Assembly (NCBI GenBank): GCA_015350385.1
Contig: WNKI01000001.1
Coordinates: forward strand, 1,729,870-1,793,869
Length of the DNA stretch: 64,000 nt
Origin: Aculops lycopersici
Lineage: Eukaryota; Arthropoda; Arachnida; Trombidiformes; Eriophyidae
Direction: 5' to 3'
Position 1 is the first letter of the stretch, and the number at the start of each line of letters is the position of its first letter. A program made the position numbers and the translations under genes. Positions 22,736-33,918 of this stretch are shown here, piece by piece. The notes under the pieces were generated by a model. The model did not search any database and was not told the origin of the DNA. It saw only the letters and a list, made by a program, of their open reading frames with translations.

Positions 22736-24182
22736 GCTCAAGGACAAAGAGGTAGCCAGATATGGCAACAGTGATGCAGGGAGAAGAATTTTAGCCGACG
22801 CGCCCGAAGATAGATTTGAAATTTACTGGAGGAATGATCACCGTCATCAACCTAAAATAAGGGAGTCTAGTGAGCCGTTGAGTTGACTAGAAAACGGAGC
22901 AAAGAAACCTGTTGGCTCACATAGTTAGTGGCCTGCTTCGATCAAATAGAAGAGGGGAGCTGATACTGGCACTGCGCCAGTAGTGATCCGCGTCTATTTT
23001 GGGCAACCGTCAAGATAGTAGACAGACTTATGTCGAATCCTCTCTCTATCTCTGCACACATTTTGAACGCTCTGATTGCTACCGGAGATAATATGAGAAA
23101 AGGACATAGAGAACACCACCACCGAGGGATGTGGTCGTTGGTCGTTTGGTTTAGTCTCGGTCTTCACGAAGTTGGTCGTGTCTTGGCCTAAGCGGTAGAA
23201 ATTTTCCACTTTTTCCTTTCCCAGACCGAGCGACCAGGCTCAAGACCTTCCAGAAAAGAACTGTGCCTCGTGAAATTGCTTAAATCCATAGACTACATAG
23301 TGTGAGTTTATGGATCTAATATTGTAAGGGGTCTGTAGGTGTGGTAACTCGCCGCCTCACAGAAACTGGCCGCCTCATCGGCGAGCTGATGCTGGCGCTG
23401 CGATCCTGTCAGCTCAACCCACGGGTCTTGCCATCGTTGCTACTCTCCGTTGAGTTGAGTTTGCACAAAGTGGCCTCCATTTTTGCTGTCGCACTTCGAT
23501 TGGCGGCAAACTTTTAGCGACTTGAGTGAGACATAAAACGCAAAGGGAGCGGGGATGGGAGAAGGGAGCAAAAGGCTTATGTTGCTGCAGAAGGCAGTCT
23601 TGCTCGGTAGTAGCAACTTTGACATTCTTCGTTGTCGTTGCGATAAGTATTGGTAGTGGTAGTGGCGGCGGCACAAGTTACAATCTGTGGCCCTAGTGGC
23701 GCCGATCAGCGGCGACGGAAGCAAACCATTTGGTTAGACGACGACGAGCAAGACCAAGCAGTCGAGCGATCAAACTGGAAAGCTCATCGCTCATTCCGGC
23801 CGCTTAAATGCTACTGCTACTGCTGCTGCTGCTGCCACTGCAGTTATCGAAAAGTCGACTCGATAACCAGTAACCAACTCGGTGTCCTTTGTGTGCTGGT
23901 TCCCTCTTCGGCTCGACTGTCTCTAGCGGCGTGTTCTCTTTCCGGATTCAGAGGGGGCGTTTGTTTCGGCGGTTTTAGTTGCCCCGCTGCTGCTGTTCTT
24001 CCGGTTGTTGCGGATCATTTGCGCCAATGAGTCCTTCACCAAGTTTCAGGTTCCTGCTTGCGTGCGTGCAGGCGATCAGCAATACATTAGGTGGCTGTCG
24101 CCCATGTTGCCGGTTGTCGTTTAGCGTTCCTGATCATTGGAGTCGTGGTTGCACTCTTTGCACTCGCCGCAGTGACAGTCCT

Positions 24183-24298
24183 CGTCATGATTGTAGGAAA
24201 GTTAGTGCGTAAATCTCGTAGCGACACGAGATTTGAACTACCAACTTTCCTACAATCATGACGAAGACTCCGATGATCAAGAGAGTGGCAAGTCGCTA
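24183..24298. repeat. Nested inverted repeat with tRNA-like signatures
   Basis: A 21-base arm at 24183-24203 (CGTCATGATTGTAGGAAAGT...) is repeated in perfect inverse complement at 24242-24262. Inside, 24211-24219 (AAATCTCGT) pairs with 24226-24234 (ACGAGATTT) around a 6-base loop. Separately, TAGCGAC at 24219-24225 and GTCGCTA at 24292-24298 are inverse complements 66 bases apart. Read on the minus strand, this 80-base interval has a 7-base terminal stem and TAGTTCAAATCT near its 3' end, resembling a tRNA acceptor stem and B box. The D and anticodon arms do not fold canonically, so I do not call a tRNA. It could be a decayed tRNA-derived element partly duplicated in inverse orientation. Confidence 0.7.
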
Positions 24299-25898
24299 GG
24301 TCACTCAAGTTAAATGCAGCAAATTTGCCCTCTTCTCACTTACACAAAGTCACACACGCACACTCACACACTTGTACAACTACGGGCCTGCAATGGGAAT
24401 GATTTAGCCGATGGTAAGCTACACGCCGCGGCCAGCTAACCCCATCATCAGCAAACGACCAGTCGACGGGAGATGAATGGTAAAGTTGGTTGGTTGGAGC
24501 TAACCTAAAATCTACAACACAGTAGCAGCAGCTGCCACCGGAACCTCGAGACACTTTGTCGCCAGCTTCGACTGGCTAGCTATGTGCCCCGCGAATGACT
24601 ATGCCGCTCTCACCAACTACAACGAACGAGAGATTCCTTGAGCCCAGCTGAGTGACCGACTGACTGGTGCTGCTCGCTCGTTCGCTCAAACACGACGAAT
24701 AATATTCTCCTTTGCGAGCGCCTAGGGTCGTTGGCGGAAGTCGCTAGGCGCTCGCTCAATGGTTCGTTGAGTCGCCTTTGGCTGAGCCCCTTTCAGCTCG
24801 AGAGTTTCTGTTCCGTCCTCTAAGAGTATGACGTCTGCAACCAGCGTGGCCGTCGCCGTGGTTGGCATCTCCGTGGCTGCTACCGCCGCCGCCGCCGCCG
24901 CCTCCACCAGCGCACCTACTCCCACGACTAGTATACATGCTTTCGAGAGCTTGCCAAGCCCTCGAGATCCTCAAGACTTTCTTTCTCTTACTCTGCTTCG
25001 GATTTGTGCGACGGAAGGACTCGAATATTCGCTCGATATCACCGCCGGTGCCACTATATGAGGTGTGTGTGTGAGTTTGTGAGTGCGCCTAAAACTAGCC
25101 AAACCAACCAATACAACACCCCGAGGCTCCTCGCCAACCAGCGAGCCAACGCGTCATTGAGCTTTGGCCACTGAGCACCGGCCTAAGTTTGTTGCGCGAG
25201 CTCAATGTCTTGTGTGCGTTCTCTCATACACCCCAAGTGGATGAATCTTCTCCTCCACTTCCGCCTCCTAATTCAACTCCTCCTCCAACTTCTTACTCCT
25301 CCTTCTCCTCCTCCTCCTCTGCTCCTTGTACTCTCACTGCGCGCAGCCATTGAGCCATGGCCAATAAGCTAGCTAGCGGACGAGCTACTCGAACTCTTTG
25401 CGGTTGGCTCTTTGGCAGATTTATTGTTCCCGATTCCTGCTTTTTTGCTTGCGATTTGTTAGCCAGCCTGCCAGTTTGGTACAGACAGCCTGCGAGCGTA
25501 AGTCGCCCGCCCGCTTGCTAGCCAGTTGAAGGTTAGCAAGCATCGAGCTAAACCAGAATTAGCTTTGTGGGCGGCTCGCTGTTTCAATGGAAAGATTGTT
25601 GCTGCCATCAAAAGCTGGCATTCGGGGAGACCCCACATTAGAATCCACAGTCAGCAGGCGAATGGCAAGCTACGTTTGGATGGATTCAAGCGAAGCTCGC
25701 CGGGCGCACAGTTAGCGGGCTTCAGTGTGTTCTCTTCCAAGAAGAAACCCACACAAACGATATACGGAGCCACGGTGAGACAGACGAACAGACGGACAAA
25801 CGGACGCACAGACCGACCCAACGACAGGGGGAGGTCTCGGCTTACAGCCGAGTGGGTGGAGCTGTGCCCAGCTCGCCTTGTTCCTATTCCCATTCCCA

Positions 25899-25950
25899 TT
25901 CTCAATTCTCAATTCTCAATTCTCAATTCTCAATTCTCAATTCTCAATTC
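25899..25950. repeat. (TTCTCAA)n minisatellite
   Basis: About seven tandem copies of a 7-base unit, flanked on the left by CCCATT repeats and on the right by CT-rich sequence. A short open frame across it translates as a repeated SILN/FSIL pattern and is spurious. Confidence 0.85.
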
Positions 25951-28001
25951 TCTCTCCCTCCATTTCCCTGAAGCTTTGGCAACTCATGCACCGTCCCTAA
26001 TGCATTGTCTGGTTGGCGCGATCGTTATCGGTGCCCGCTGACCGGCCGACGGCGCTGACAATGACGATAATTTCTTCAGCGTGTACGATTCGCCTGTACG
26101 ACAAGCCGATCTCACACGTCCGCTAGCTCGCTCGCTCATTCTATGTGAGCTGCAAGTGGAAATCGAACACACAGCGGCAACGCAATGAGGGAAGCACATA
26201 GCGACTCGCTGTGTGCTCTCCCAAGCGAGCGCCAAGTCACTTCCGCTTTCACTCTCCCTTCCCCTTTCTCTTCCTGCTGCCGCTCGCTATCAAGCCAGCG
26301 AGCCAAACTAATTCCGGCGAACACCGACTAACTTGTAGTGCGAACCAATAGGACTACCAGCAAGCGAGTCGGCCGGCAGACTGAGAATTGCTGCAAACTC
26401 AAAAGGACACCGTTATCTCTACACAAATCCCAGTCAGTCGGTGGGCCGGCAAAACAGTCAGTCGGCTCGCCATACTCAGGAGAGCAGATTTGATTCAATA
26501 ACAATCCTAAGCAGGCGACTAACGACTGTCGCTACTGCCTACGCAATGAACGAACCTTGGGATCGTAGCCAGAAGCGCTGCTAAGGCCGCCGCCGCCGCC
26601 GCCAATGAGCTCGCTTTAACTGACATTGTATCCACATCGTCGTTGGTGCTTGCGTTTAAGTTGGCGTGGTAATCGCGCCAGCCGGCGCTCCCATTTCCCC
26701 ATCACCATCGTGGCCAACACACAAACACACACTCCACTTGCGACCATCTATTTACCCCTTTGGGCCCATGGCGCGCTAGAAACAGCAAGCGGCATTCTGT
26801 CAGGAAGTTGTGGTGCGCGCTAGCCGTTCCCCATTCTCTTTTGGCAAGCTAGCTTGCCAGCAGAGAAGAGAAGCCCGCGAGACTGAGACTCTGGCCAGCC
26901 GGCTAGTGGCGGCCGTTGCTTGTGCCGCTGCTGTTGTTGTCGTCGTCGTGGTTGTTGTTGTTGACCAGCCAGGCAGACTTTATGATGCTACTTTGAGTGC
27001 GCGGTCGCGGAGACCATCGGAACCGCCGTCGCCACAAGAAGTCGATGAGAAAGCGAGTTGAGAGTTCAAGTCGAGCAAAGTCGAGTTGAAAGCGCCAGTG
27101 AGTTTGCGCGCACTCAACTCAAACAAAAATCATGCCACCAGCATCCGGTACCAGAACCACGGGCGCCGCCGTCCCCGCAACCACCGAGTTGGAGAGAAAG
27201 AAAGAGGGAGCAGACCAACGAAGTAAAGAAACTATCAAGTAATGATAGATTGAACCCAACGGCAGTGGCAAGCGAGTGTCAGTGGCCAGCCAGTCAGCAA
27301 GCTAGCTTGCCGTTGCAACAGCAACGCGCTTTAGCTGTGACTGAAATTCCCATTCCTATTCCCATTCCAAGTCCCAGTCAAACACTAACGGCGATTGCAA
27401 CTACCACTAGTACCGCTACTAGCACCAACGGCAAGTTAAGAGGCGAGATATGGACAACAATTGCACTTTGATGCGGCAGCGACTGCGGCGATGGCCATAT
27501 TTATAGCTCGCGGCTGGTACAACATTTCTTGAGTCCAAGGGGCGAGTGTCATGTAACAACTGTTGTCCTGTGAGTGAGCGAGGGGGGAATGAGAAAGCGA
27601 GTGAAAGAGTAAAACTGTACGCAAGATAGCGGAAGACAGCTTGGAACTTTAGTTGAGGGTCTGGGAGAGTAAAAGAAGAGAGTTGGCAAGACAGTAAAGA
27701 GTGAGCAAGTGAGTAGCAGCATTAGTAGTGAGAGCAAATGGAATGAAAGGAAGAAAGGAAGAAAGGAAGACGTTGACATTGCACGTAGGGCAGACGCACA
27801 ATCTAAAGGCAATTGACGTCCCAGTCATCTAGTGAGCTACAAGAAAATGCTGGCGCAAAATAACAACAACGAGGATGCCTTAGTCTTCTTTCAATGTCAC
27901 GTTGAAGAAAGTCAGCGAGAATTGAGCAGGTAGAGAGAGAGACAGATATTTACACAAATTTGACTTGAACAGTGCAGCACAAAATAAAAGCAACCGGCAA
28001 G

Positions 28002-30089
28002 ATGTCGCTCAAAAAAGCGAGGATTAGCTCGAAGCGAGCTAGAGACCAAGCCACCGGAAGCGCGTCGCTCGCTCTAATCTCGCTGCCCCCATTTCTCCTG
28101 GGCGTCATTTCAAGTTTTGCCTACCTAACTGTAGTGGCGATCGCTGCCTCAACAAGCAATAATAACAACAGTCAAACGATTCAGCTGCAAGTAAATAGTA
28201 ATAATAATCAAAATATCAATCCGATAGCTAACGCCTGGCGGCCGCAGCAACAACAACAACATTCGCAGCAGCAGCAGCAGCAGCAGCAGCAGTCGGCCTC
28301 CATTCATTTGGCAAGACAGCTCAGGTTGCAGGTGCCAATCAACGAGAGCTCGCAAGCAGGTGAACAGGTAGCGCCACTGCTCACTGCCGACCCAACAATG
28401 TACTCGCCAACACAATTTCCAATTCAACAAAATGGACCCTCCGTCTCGAGTTCGCTTGTAACGGATTTTCCAAATCCAAATATCAACAATGCCGGCCATG
28501 AAATAACTAAGATTTTGCGCAAATTCTTCCAACATGGCTACGATAAACGAGTGCGACCAAATTACTCTGGTCCGCCGGCGTTAGTGAACGTTAGTTTTCA
28601 CATAATTGGCATCAGTTCGGTTAGCGAGGTTCAGATGGATTTTACCACCGACTTTTACTTCAGACAAAAGTGGTACGATCCGAGGCTCGAATTTAAGCCA
28701 GTTGGTCAGATTAACGAGTTGTGCGTTGGAGCCGAGTTTGCCGAGAAAATTTGGCTTCCGGATACGTTTTTTGCAAACGAAAAAACAGCAACCTTCCATA
28801 AGGCAACCACAGAGAATACCTTCATTCGCGTTGGCCACAATGGAAGAGTTTATCGGTCCATTCGGCTCACGGTCACTTGCTCCTGTCCCATGGATTTGCA
28901 ATACTTTCCAATGGACAGGCAAAGGTGTAAGATTGAAATAGAATCCTATGGCTACAACACGCGAGACATCGATTATCGTTGGGAGAAGGGAAACGAATCC
29001 GTGTCGTTGGATGGAAAGATTGAGTTGCCACAGTTCAAGGTGCTGGGCTTCAAAATGGGCCACGAACTCCAGAGTTTATCTTCGGGAGATTATATTAGAT
29101 TATACTGCGAGGTCCACTTCGTTCGCTCCATGGGCTACTATTTGATTCAAATTTACATTCCTGCCAGTCTAATTGTAATCATCTCCTGGGTTTCCTTTTG
29201 GCTCCACCGAAACGCAACGCCCGCCCGAGTGGCGCTGGGTGTCACCACTGTGCTCACCATGACCACCCTAATGTCGAGCACAAATGCAGCTTTACCCAAA
29301 ATTTCCTACATTAAATCCATTGATGTCTTTCTGGGCACCTGTTTTGTGATGGTCTTTGCCTCGTTGCTTGAATACGCCTCCGTTGGCTACATCGGCAAGA
29401 GGATTGCAATGAAACGGAAGCGCCAGCAAGACTTGAAGCAAATGCAGCAGCATCATCAGAAGGTTTGCGTTGCGGCGGCTGCCTCGGCCGCCGCTGCAGC
29501 CGCCGCCGCCCAGCAGGCGAACCCGGTGGGCGTGGCGCCGGGCCTCCACATCACGGGCGCCGGAGCGCCGCGCGGAAAGCAGAGGCTCCTGGTGCTGGGC
29601 AGACCGGGAGGAGGTCATGCCTCGACCAAGACCCTGGGCGACGGGCTGGCAAACGTTCACCAAAGCGACTCTAACAACAATGAACCTCTTGAGCCGCCGA
29701 ATTATGCAACCACCAACCGAAGGTCAACCATCAAGATCGTACCGGAAACGCACACTCAGCAGCAGCAACATCATCACAACCACCTGCTCAACACGCTTAA
29801 ATCGGCCGCTTCGTCTCTCACGGCCGGAAGCGGAATTGGCGTCGGCGCGCCGCCCGCTGAGCCAGGCGCCGAGGGCCAAACAAGTGGCGCCGGCGGGAAG
29901 TCGGGCGAGCAGGCCGAAGCAACGGTGCGCATTTGCGGTCTAACGCCGAGTGCCATAGACAAGTACTCGCGTGTGGTGTTTCCCATATGCTTTGTTTGCT
30001 TCAATCTGATGTATTGGATCATCTATGGCCACATCAGCCAGCAGATCGACGATCACGGTCCTCCATTGATTCCCTTCGTTAGAAGTTGA
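28002..30089 (+). CDS. Rdl: Rdl-type GABA-gated chloride channel subunit
   Basis: A 695-residue Cys-loop receptor subunit starting at the first ATG (28002). A hydrophobic segment at about 20-50 may be a signal peptide. A Gln-rich linker precedes the ligand-binding domain, which begins at YDKRVRPNYSGPP and includes DFYFRQKWYDPRL and WLPDTFFANEK. The Cys loop is C295-C309 with PMDLQYFPMDRQR between. Transmembrane helices 1-3 follow, with M2 reading PARVALGVTTVLTMTTLMSS, nearly identical to insect Rdl; the 2' residue is Ala411, the dieldrin-sensitive state. A long Ala/Gly-, Gln- and His-containing cytoplasmic loop leads to TPSAIDKYSRVVFPICFVCF and helix 4, also Rdl-like. These subunits form inhibitory chloride channels at synapses and are targets of cyclodienes, fipronil and isoxazolines. 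The whole coding region is one exon, unlike insect Rdl. Confidence 0.93.
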   Translation: MSLKKARISSKRARDQATGSASLALISLPPFLLGVISSFAYLTVVAIAASTSNNNNSQTIQLQVNSNNNQNINPIANAWRPQQQQQHSQQQQQQQQQSASIHLARQLRLQVPINESSQAGEQVAPLLTADPTMYSPTQFPIQQNGPSVSSSLVTDFPNPNINNAGHEITKILRKFFQHGYDKRVRPNYSGPPALVNVSFHIIGISSVSEVQMDFTTDFYFRQKWYDPRLEFKPVGQINELCVGAEFAEKIWLPDTFFANEKTATFHKATTENTFIRVGHNGRVYRSIRLTVTCSCPMDLQYFPMDRQRCKIEIESYGYNTRDIDYRWEKGNESVSLDGKIELPQFKVLGFKMGHELQSLSSGDYIRLYCEVHFVRSMGYYLIQIYIPASLIVIISWVSFWLHRNATPARVALGVTTVLTMTTLMSSTNAALPKISYIKSIDVFLGTCFVMVFASLLEYASVGYIGKRIAMKRKRQQDLKQMQQHHQKVCVAAAASAAAAAAAAQQANPVGVAPGLHITGAGAPRGKQRLLVLGRPGGGHASTKTLGDGLANVHQSDSNNNEPLEPPNYATTNRRSTIKIVPETHTQQQQHHHNHLLNTLKSAASSLTAGSGIGVGAPPAEPGAEGQTSGAGGKSGEQAEATVRICGLTPSAIDKYSRVVFPICFVCFNLMYWIIYGHISQQIDDHGPPLIPFVRS

Positions 30090-33000
30090 ACTGCACCTCA
30101 ACTAGATGTGCCCACCACTGCTGCTATTCCAGTTACCTAACCAATTAATTCCCTAGCCCTTACTCCAGCTGAATCGAGGAGCTCGACTCGATTTTGGATG
30201 GAAAGATTGAAAAAAAGAAGAAAGACAAGAAACAAATTCAATTAGCAATTCTAGTGAGCATCCGAGTAAATAAGATAGACACACAAACCAACTGAAGTCT
30301 TTCTAGCAAGCAACCAACCGAAAAACAGGCGAAAGTGAATGGACGAGGAATATGAGTAGTGGAAGAATTGATGGCACATGAGCTCATTGAGTGTAGAGGT
30401 AAATGATAGTGGGGAAAAATGTTACAAGTTACATGTTCATGTAACTCTACTCTACTCCTCATATTGTTAATGTTGTATCGAGTTTCTCTCGCTCGTAGTC
30501 TGGCTCGCTAGCTCGCTAGACCTTAATTAGGCTAGTGAGCATCACAAAGCTCGAACTCACGCTCAAGCTTACGATGATCATCATCAACATGATGAAGGTG
30601 AGCTGACTGATGAACTTGAACATAATATTATGTAACTTACTTCTCATTACGTTACCTGTTGTCTTAGGGCCACCAGCAGCGGAGTCGATGCCTCTGACGT
30701 TGAAATTGTTGTTGCTGTTGTGGCCGTACCAGTGAAACAAACTCAAATAAACGCCCAGCGACTAAAATGCAGAGGTATAAACCCCGTTAGTTTGCCTCGC
30801 AGTAGTAATAATAATAATGATACTTTCGATCATCAGGACTACCAATGAACCTGTTGTTGTTTGCAATCTCGTTGTTGCTCTAGTTTCTCTGCAGCGGGGT
30901 TCACAAATTGTGAGCTCCGGTGACGCAACCAGCGCTGGTTAGTCATTTAGTTAGATTAGGAAAGCGGCGCAAGTTTTATGGCTCTCTAGGGGCTAAAGTC
31001 AGTAGGTAAGCCACTAAAACAGCTGAACAAACAACAAGCAACAACAACAACAGCATCCGCGTGATTTACTGCACCCACCAGCGGGCAAGCGAGCAACTAG
31101 CCGGCGCAGTTTACCCGGCGCTCGGGTGGCTGGCCAACTCGAGTCAACTTCCAGGTGAGCAATGGTCGGGTGGTTGCTGGCGCCGAATGAGTGTGACGCG
31201 CATTGGCGAAGCCAGAAACAAGTTGCCCCGAGGTAAGAGCCACAAGTTGCCGATGGAAGGAGAGTAACGAGCGGGGAGAAGTTAGCGGTAGCCTAATCTT
31301 GTCTCGGTTGTTAGTGTTAGCGTGGCGTATTATACTCTCTTCCTCTAACTATTTTGCTAGACAGCCAGATAACCAAAGAAAAGTCCCCGGTCAGAATACT
31401 AATGCGACACCATCCCCGGTTCCTCTCGCTTACTCTTCAGAGTAATAGTTATAAGTTTGAAGGCAGCAACAGCAGCAGCGACGACTGACGAGCGCCTTAA
31501 TTGAAACCGCCAACTAATTCATCATAATCAGCTCAACTCAGGTTGCGCTCTTACGTCACTATTGCCACTTTCTTTCCTCATTCCTCTTTCTCTCTTCTGA
31601 TTTGGGAGCTTGACGATGCGAGCCATCAAATGCTTGCTGTTGTTGTTGTTGTTGTTGCTTCCATTACTCCTCCTCTCGCTTTTGGCCGCCGATTGCCCGA
31701 GTGCATCTCAGAGAGAGAGTGAGAGAGAAAGGAGCAGACTAATAAAATAGATGTGATAACTTGGCCAATGGTCAGCAGTTACCACTACCTCTACTCCTCC
31801 TACTACCACCACTTCACTATCGAATCTAAATCGAGCAAACTATTATGGGCGACCTGTGTCTTCAGGTGGCCGAGCGAACTCGAAACTCGTCAGAAAGCCA
31901 ACAGACTATTTTTACCTGCGCTTCTAGTGAAGAATTACATCACCACCAGTTCAGAACGAGATGTTGGTGATTCATTAATCTCGCTCTCTGATGCGGCCAC
32001 TGCCAACACTTGCTCTCCGGCCGGCCGCAGGTATTTCAGGTGAGGAGCAACAAAAGCAAAAGCAAAAGCAATAGCAACTGCAAAAGCAGCGGCGTTGATA
32101 GTGAAATGAGCAGCCAACTGAGCAACAAATGCAATAAAAGTTGAATTAACTCCCTCCACTCTCCAGGAGGCAGCTTATATTTGGACTTCTAATGTTTCTC
32201 CCTTTCTCTTGCTCTTGTCTCTCCCAGAGCCTCATTATTGGACCTGCGAATCGATTCACTTTCGTCTCATTCATCCAACTGACAGAAGTCTAAATGTAAC
32301 AACAGAAGCAGAAACAGCGGCAATTGAGTAAAATTAGCCGACCTCTGGGTGAGTCTGACAAGGAGACACATGACATGGGTTACTCCAGAATCCAGTAAAA
32401 AGCACATGAAATCGCATCTACTCGTCGAGACGACAACAAGATTGTAGGTCTCTAAGGCTTCTTTTGGATATTTGACGAACTATTGAGGCTTTAAGCTTTC
32501 TACGCTCCATAGAGAAAGCACAGTGCCGAAAAATACTCAAAAAACCCAAGAAAAACGCCATAGAGTGAGGTGCGCGATTGGAATTTTGATCTTATTTATT
32601 TCGTAACTGGGAAAAAAGAAGCAAGAAACGGTTTCACATATAACTCAGCTCGGTGAGCTGAATCGATTGATGTATGACTTGCCCAGATCCAAGATGAACA
32701 TAGTCATGTGTTTCCTTGTGAATTGATACACTTCCCAGCATACGACTGTATCCCGATTCAGGCGCGAATAAATTTAAAATATAAAAATCCTCCTTCGCTG
32801 TGTGTCAAGTGAGCCTCAGATTGGATCAACAACTTCGGGTCAATGTTGATTTGATTGCGAGCGCCAATCGGATAGAGGCTATCGATCTCTTGTTTAAATC
32901 TTAACTCTTAAAACCAAAACGAGGTGGAGGCAAAGAGAGAAGGCAAGACTTCAAGGAGCCGAGACATCGCCCATTTATCGATATCATCCCATTGGCCGGT

Positions 33001-33918
33001 AGCCAGATAGCCGTCTGCTTGTTGGCCAACTGCCGCCACCGAGAGTTCAGGCGAGCAGCAAATCTTTCAGTACAGTTGCACAAACACAGATACAAGCGTG
33101 CAGCAACAAGTGGTCAAGTAGGCTGGCCGACTGGCTAACTTCGCTTACCTAGTGAGAGTGAGCAGCAACAAATTGGCAAGCTAGCAGGCGGCAAGCTAGT
33201 TTACCGTTACCCTACACAAGAGAGTGGAAGCGAGAGCATCCCACACAAACCACTTGTTGCTAGTGCTACTGGCGCAGCTGTTGCCTGTTACCTGGCGCAC
33301 CAGCGGCAGTGCCACTATTGAATCGCCGCTGCACTCTAATTAATATTCCTCAGCCACTTGTTGCATTCCTTAAGCAACAGAATGGATAAAGAGACCGAAA
33401 TTCTTGCTTGCGTCCACTTCGTGTTCGATTCCATTTTGCTAACTTCGGTTCCAGGTCATTTGATCCTCTCGCTTCGATAACGGAACGGCCGCTTCTCCCC
33501 TCGAAGCGGACCATCCTTATGCGCTGCGAATCCTTATTGCGGAAGAAGGTTGCTTGGTTGCCGCCCCCACAACCGACACCAGCTGACCAGTGGACTCGCC
33601 ACAGCAAGCCAGCTAGCTAACCAAGTAGCTTGCCAGCAGCGGCGACCAGCTTGCCATAAGCGAGAGTTTAGGTGCCGCTGCCAAGTTAGCCAGAAGACTT
33701 CATAGAGACAATAACATTCAATGCGAGGCTTGAACTGCGCCGACTGCAGGAAGGAAGCGACTAGAAGCCAACCGGAGCACCAAGCGAACGCAGAAACATC
33801 ATCAGCTTGCCGGTTAATTTATCAATCGACTTGCTTTACCTGTTGAGGAATTTTATTTTTTAACTTGAGAGTATTTGGAATCTCAATGCAAGAGTGAGTG
33901 TCAAATGACAAAGAGAAA
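30090..33918. other. Non-coding stretch between Rdl and the Gln-rich gene
   Basis: This holds the channel's 3' flank and the presumed promoter and 5' untranslated region of the next gene. Open frames are short and compositionally random, and no canonical AATAAA is obvious just after the channel. The part around 32.3-32.9 kb is more AT-rich than its surroundings. No gene, RNA or mobile element was recognised. Confidence 0.4.

Larger units (their letters stand above)
22587..28001. other. Long non-coding stretch between lipase and Rdl-type channel
   Basis: About 5.4 kb without a convincing gene. It includes the lipase upstream region, the nested inverted repeat at 24183-24298, a (TTCTCAA)n minisatellite at 25899-25950, and GC-rich sequence with many simple triplet runs (for example GCC near 24883-24902 and 26588-26602). 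The last part is presumably promoter and 5' untranslated region of the channel gene; the open frame at 27058-27471 shows no recognisable domain. Confidence 0.45.

Noticed and set aside
24219..24298. A second tRNA gene on the minus strand
   Set aside because: Acceptor stem and B-box-like sequence are present, but the D, anticodon and T stems do not pair; reported as an inverted repeat instead.
25526..26041. 171-residue open frame on the plus strand
   Set aside because: Its second half is the (TTCTCAA)n minisatellite and the first half shows no domain; no ATG at its start.
27058..27471. 137-residue frame upstream of the Rdl-type channel
   Set aside because: Pro/Gln/Thr-rich simple sequence with a repeated IPIP segment; more likely 5' flank of the channel gene.
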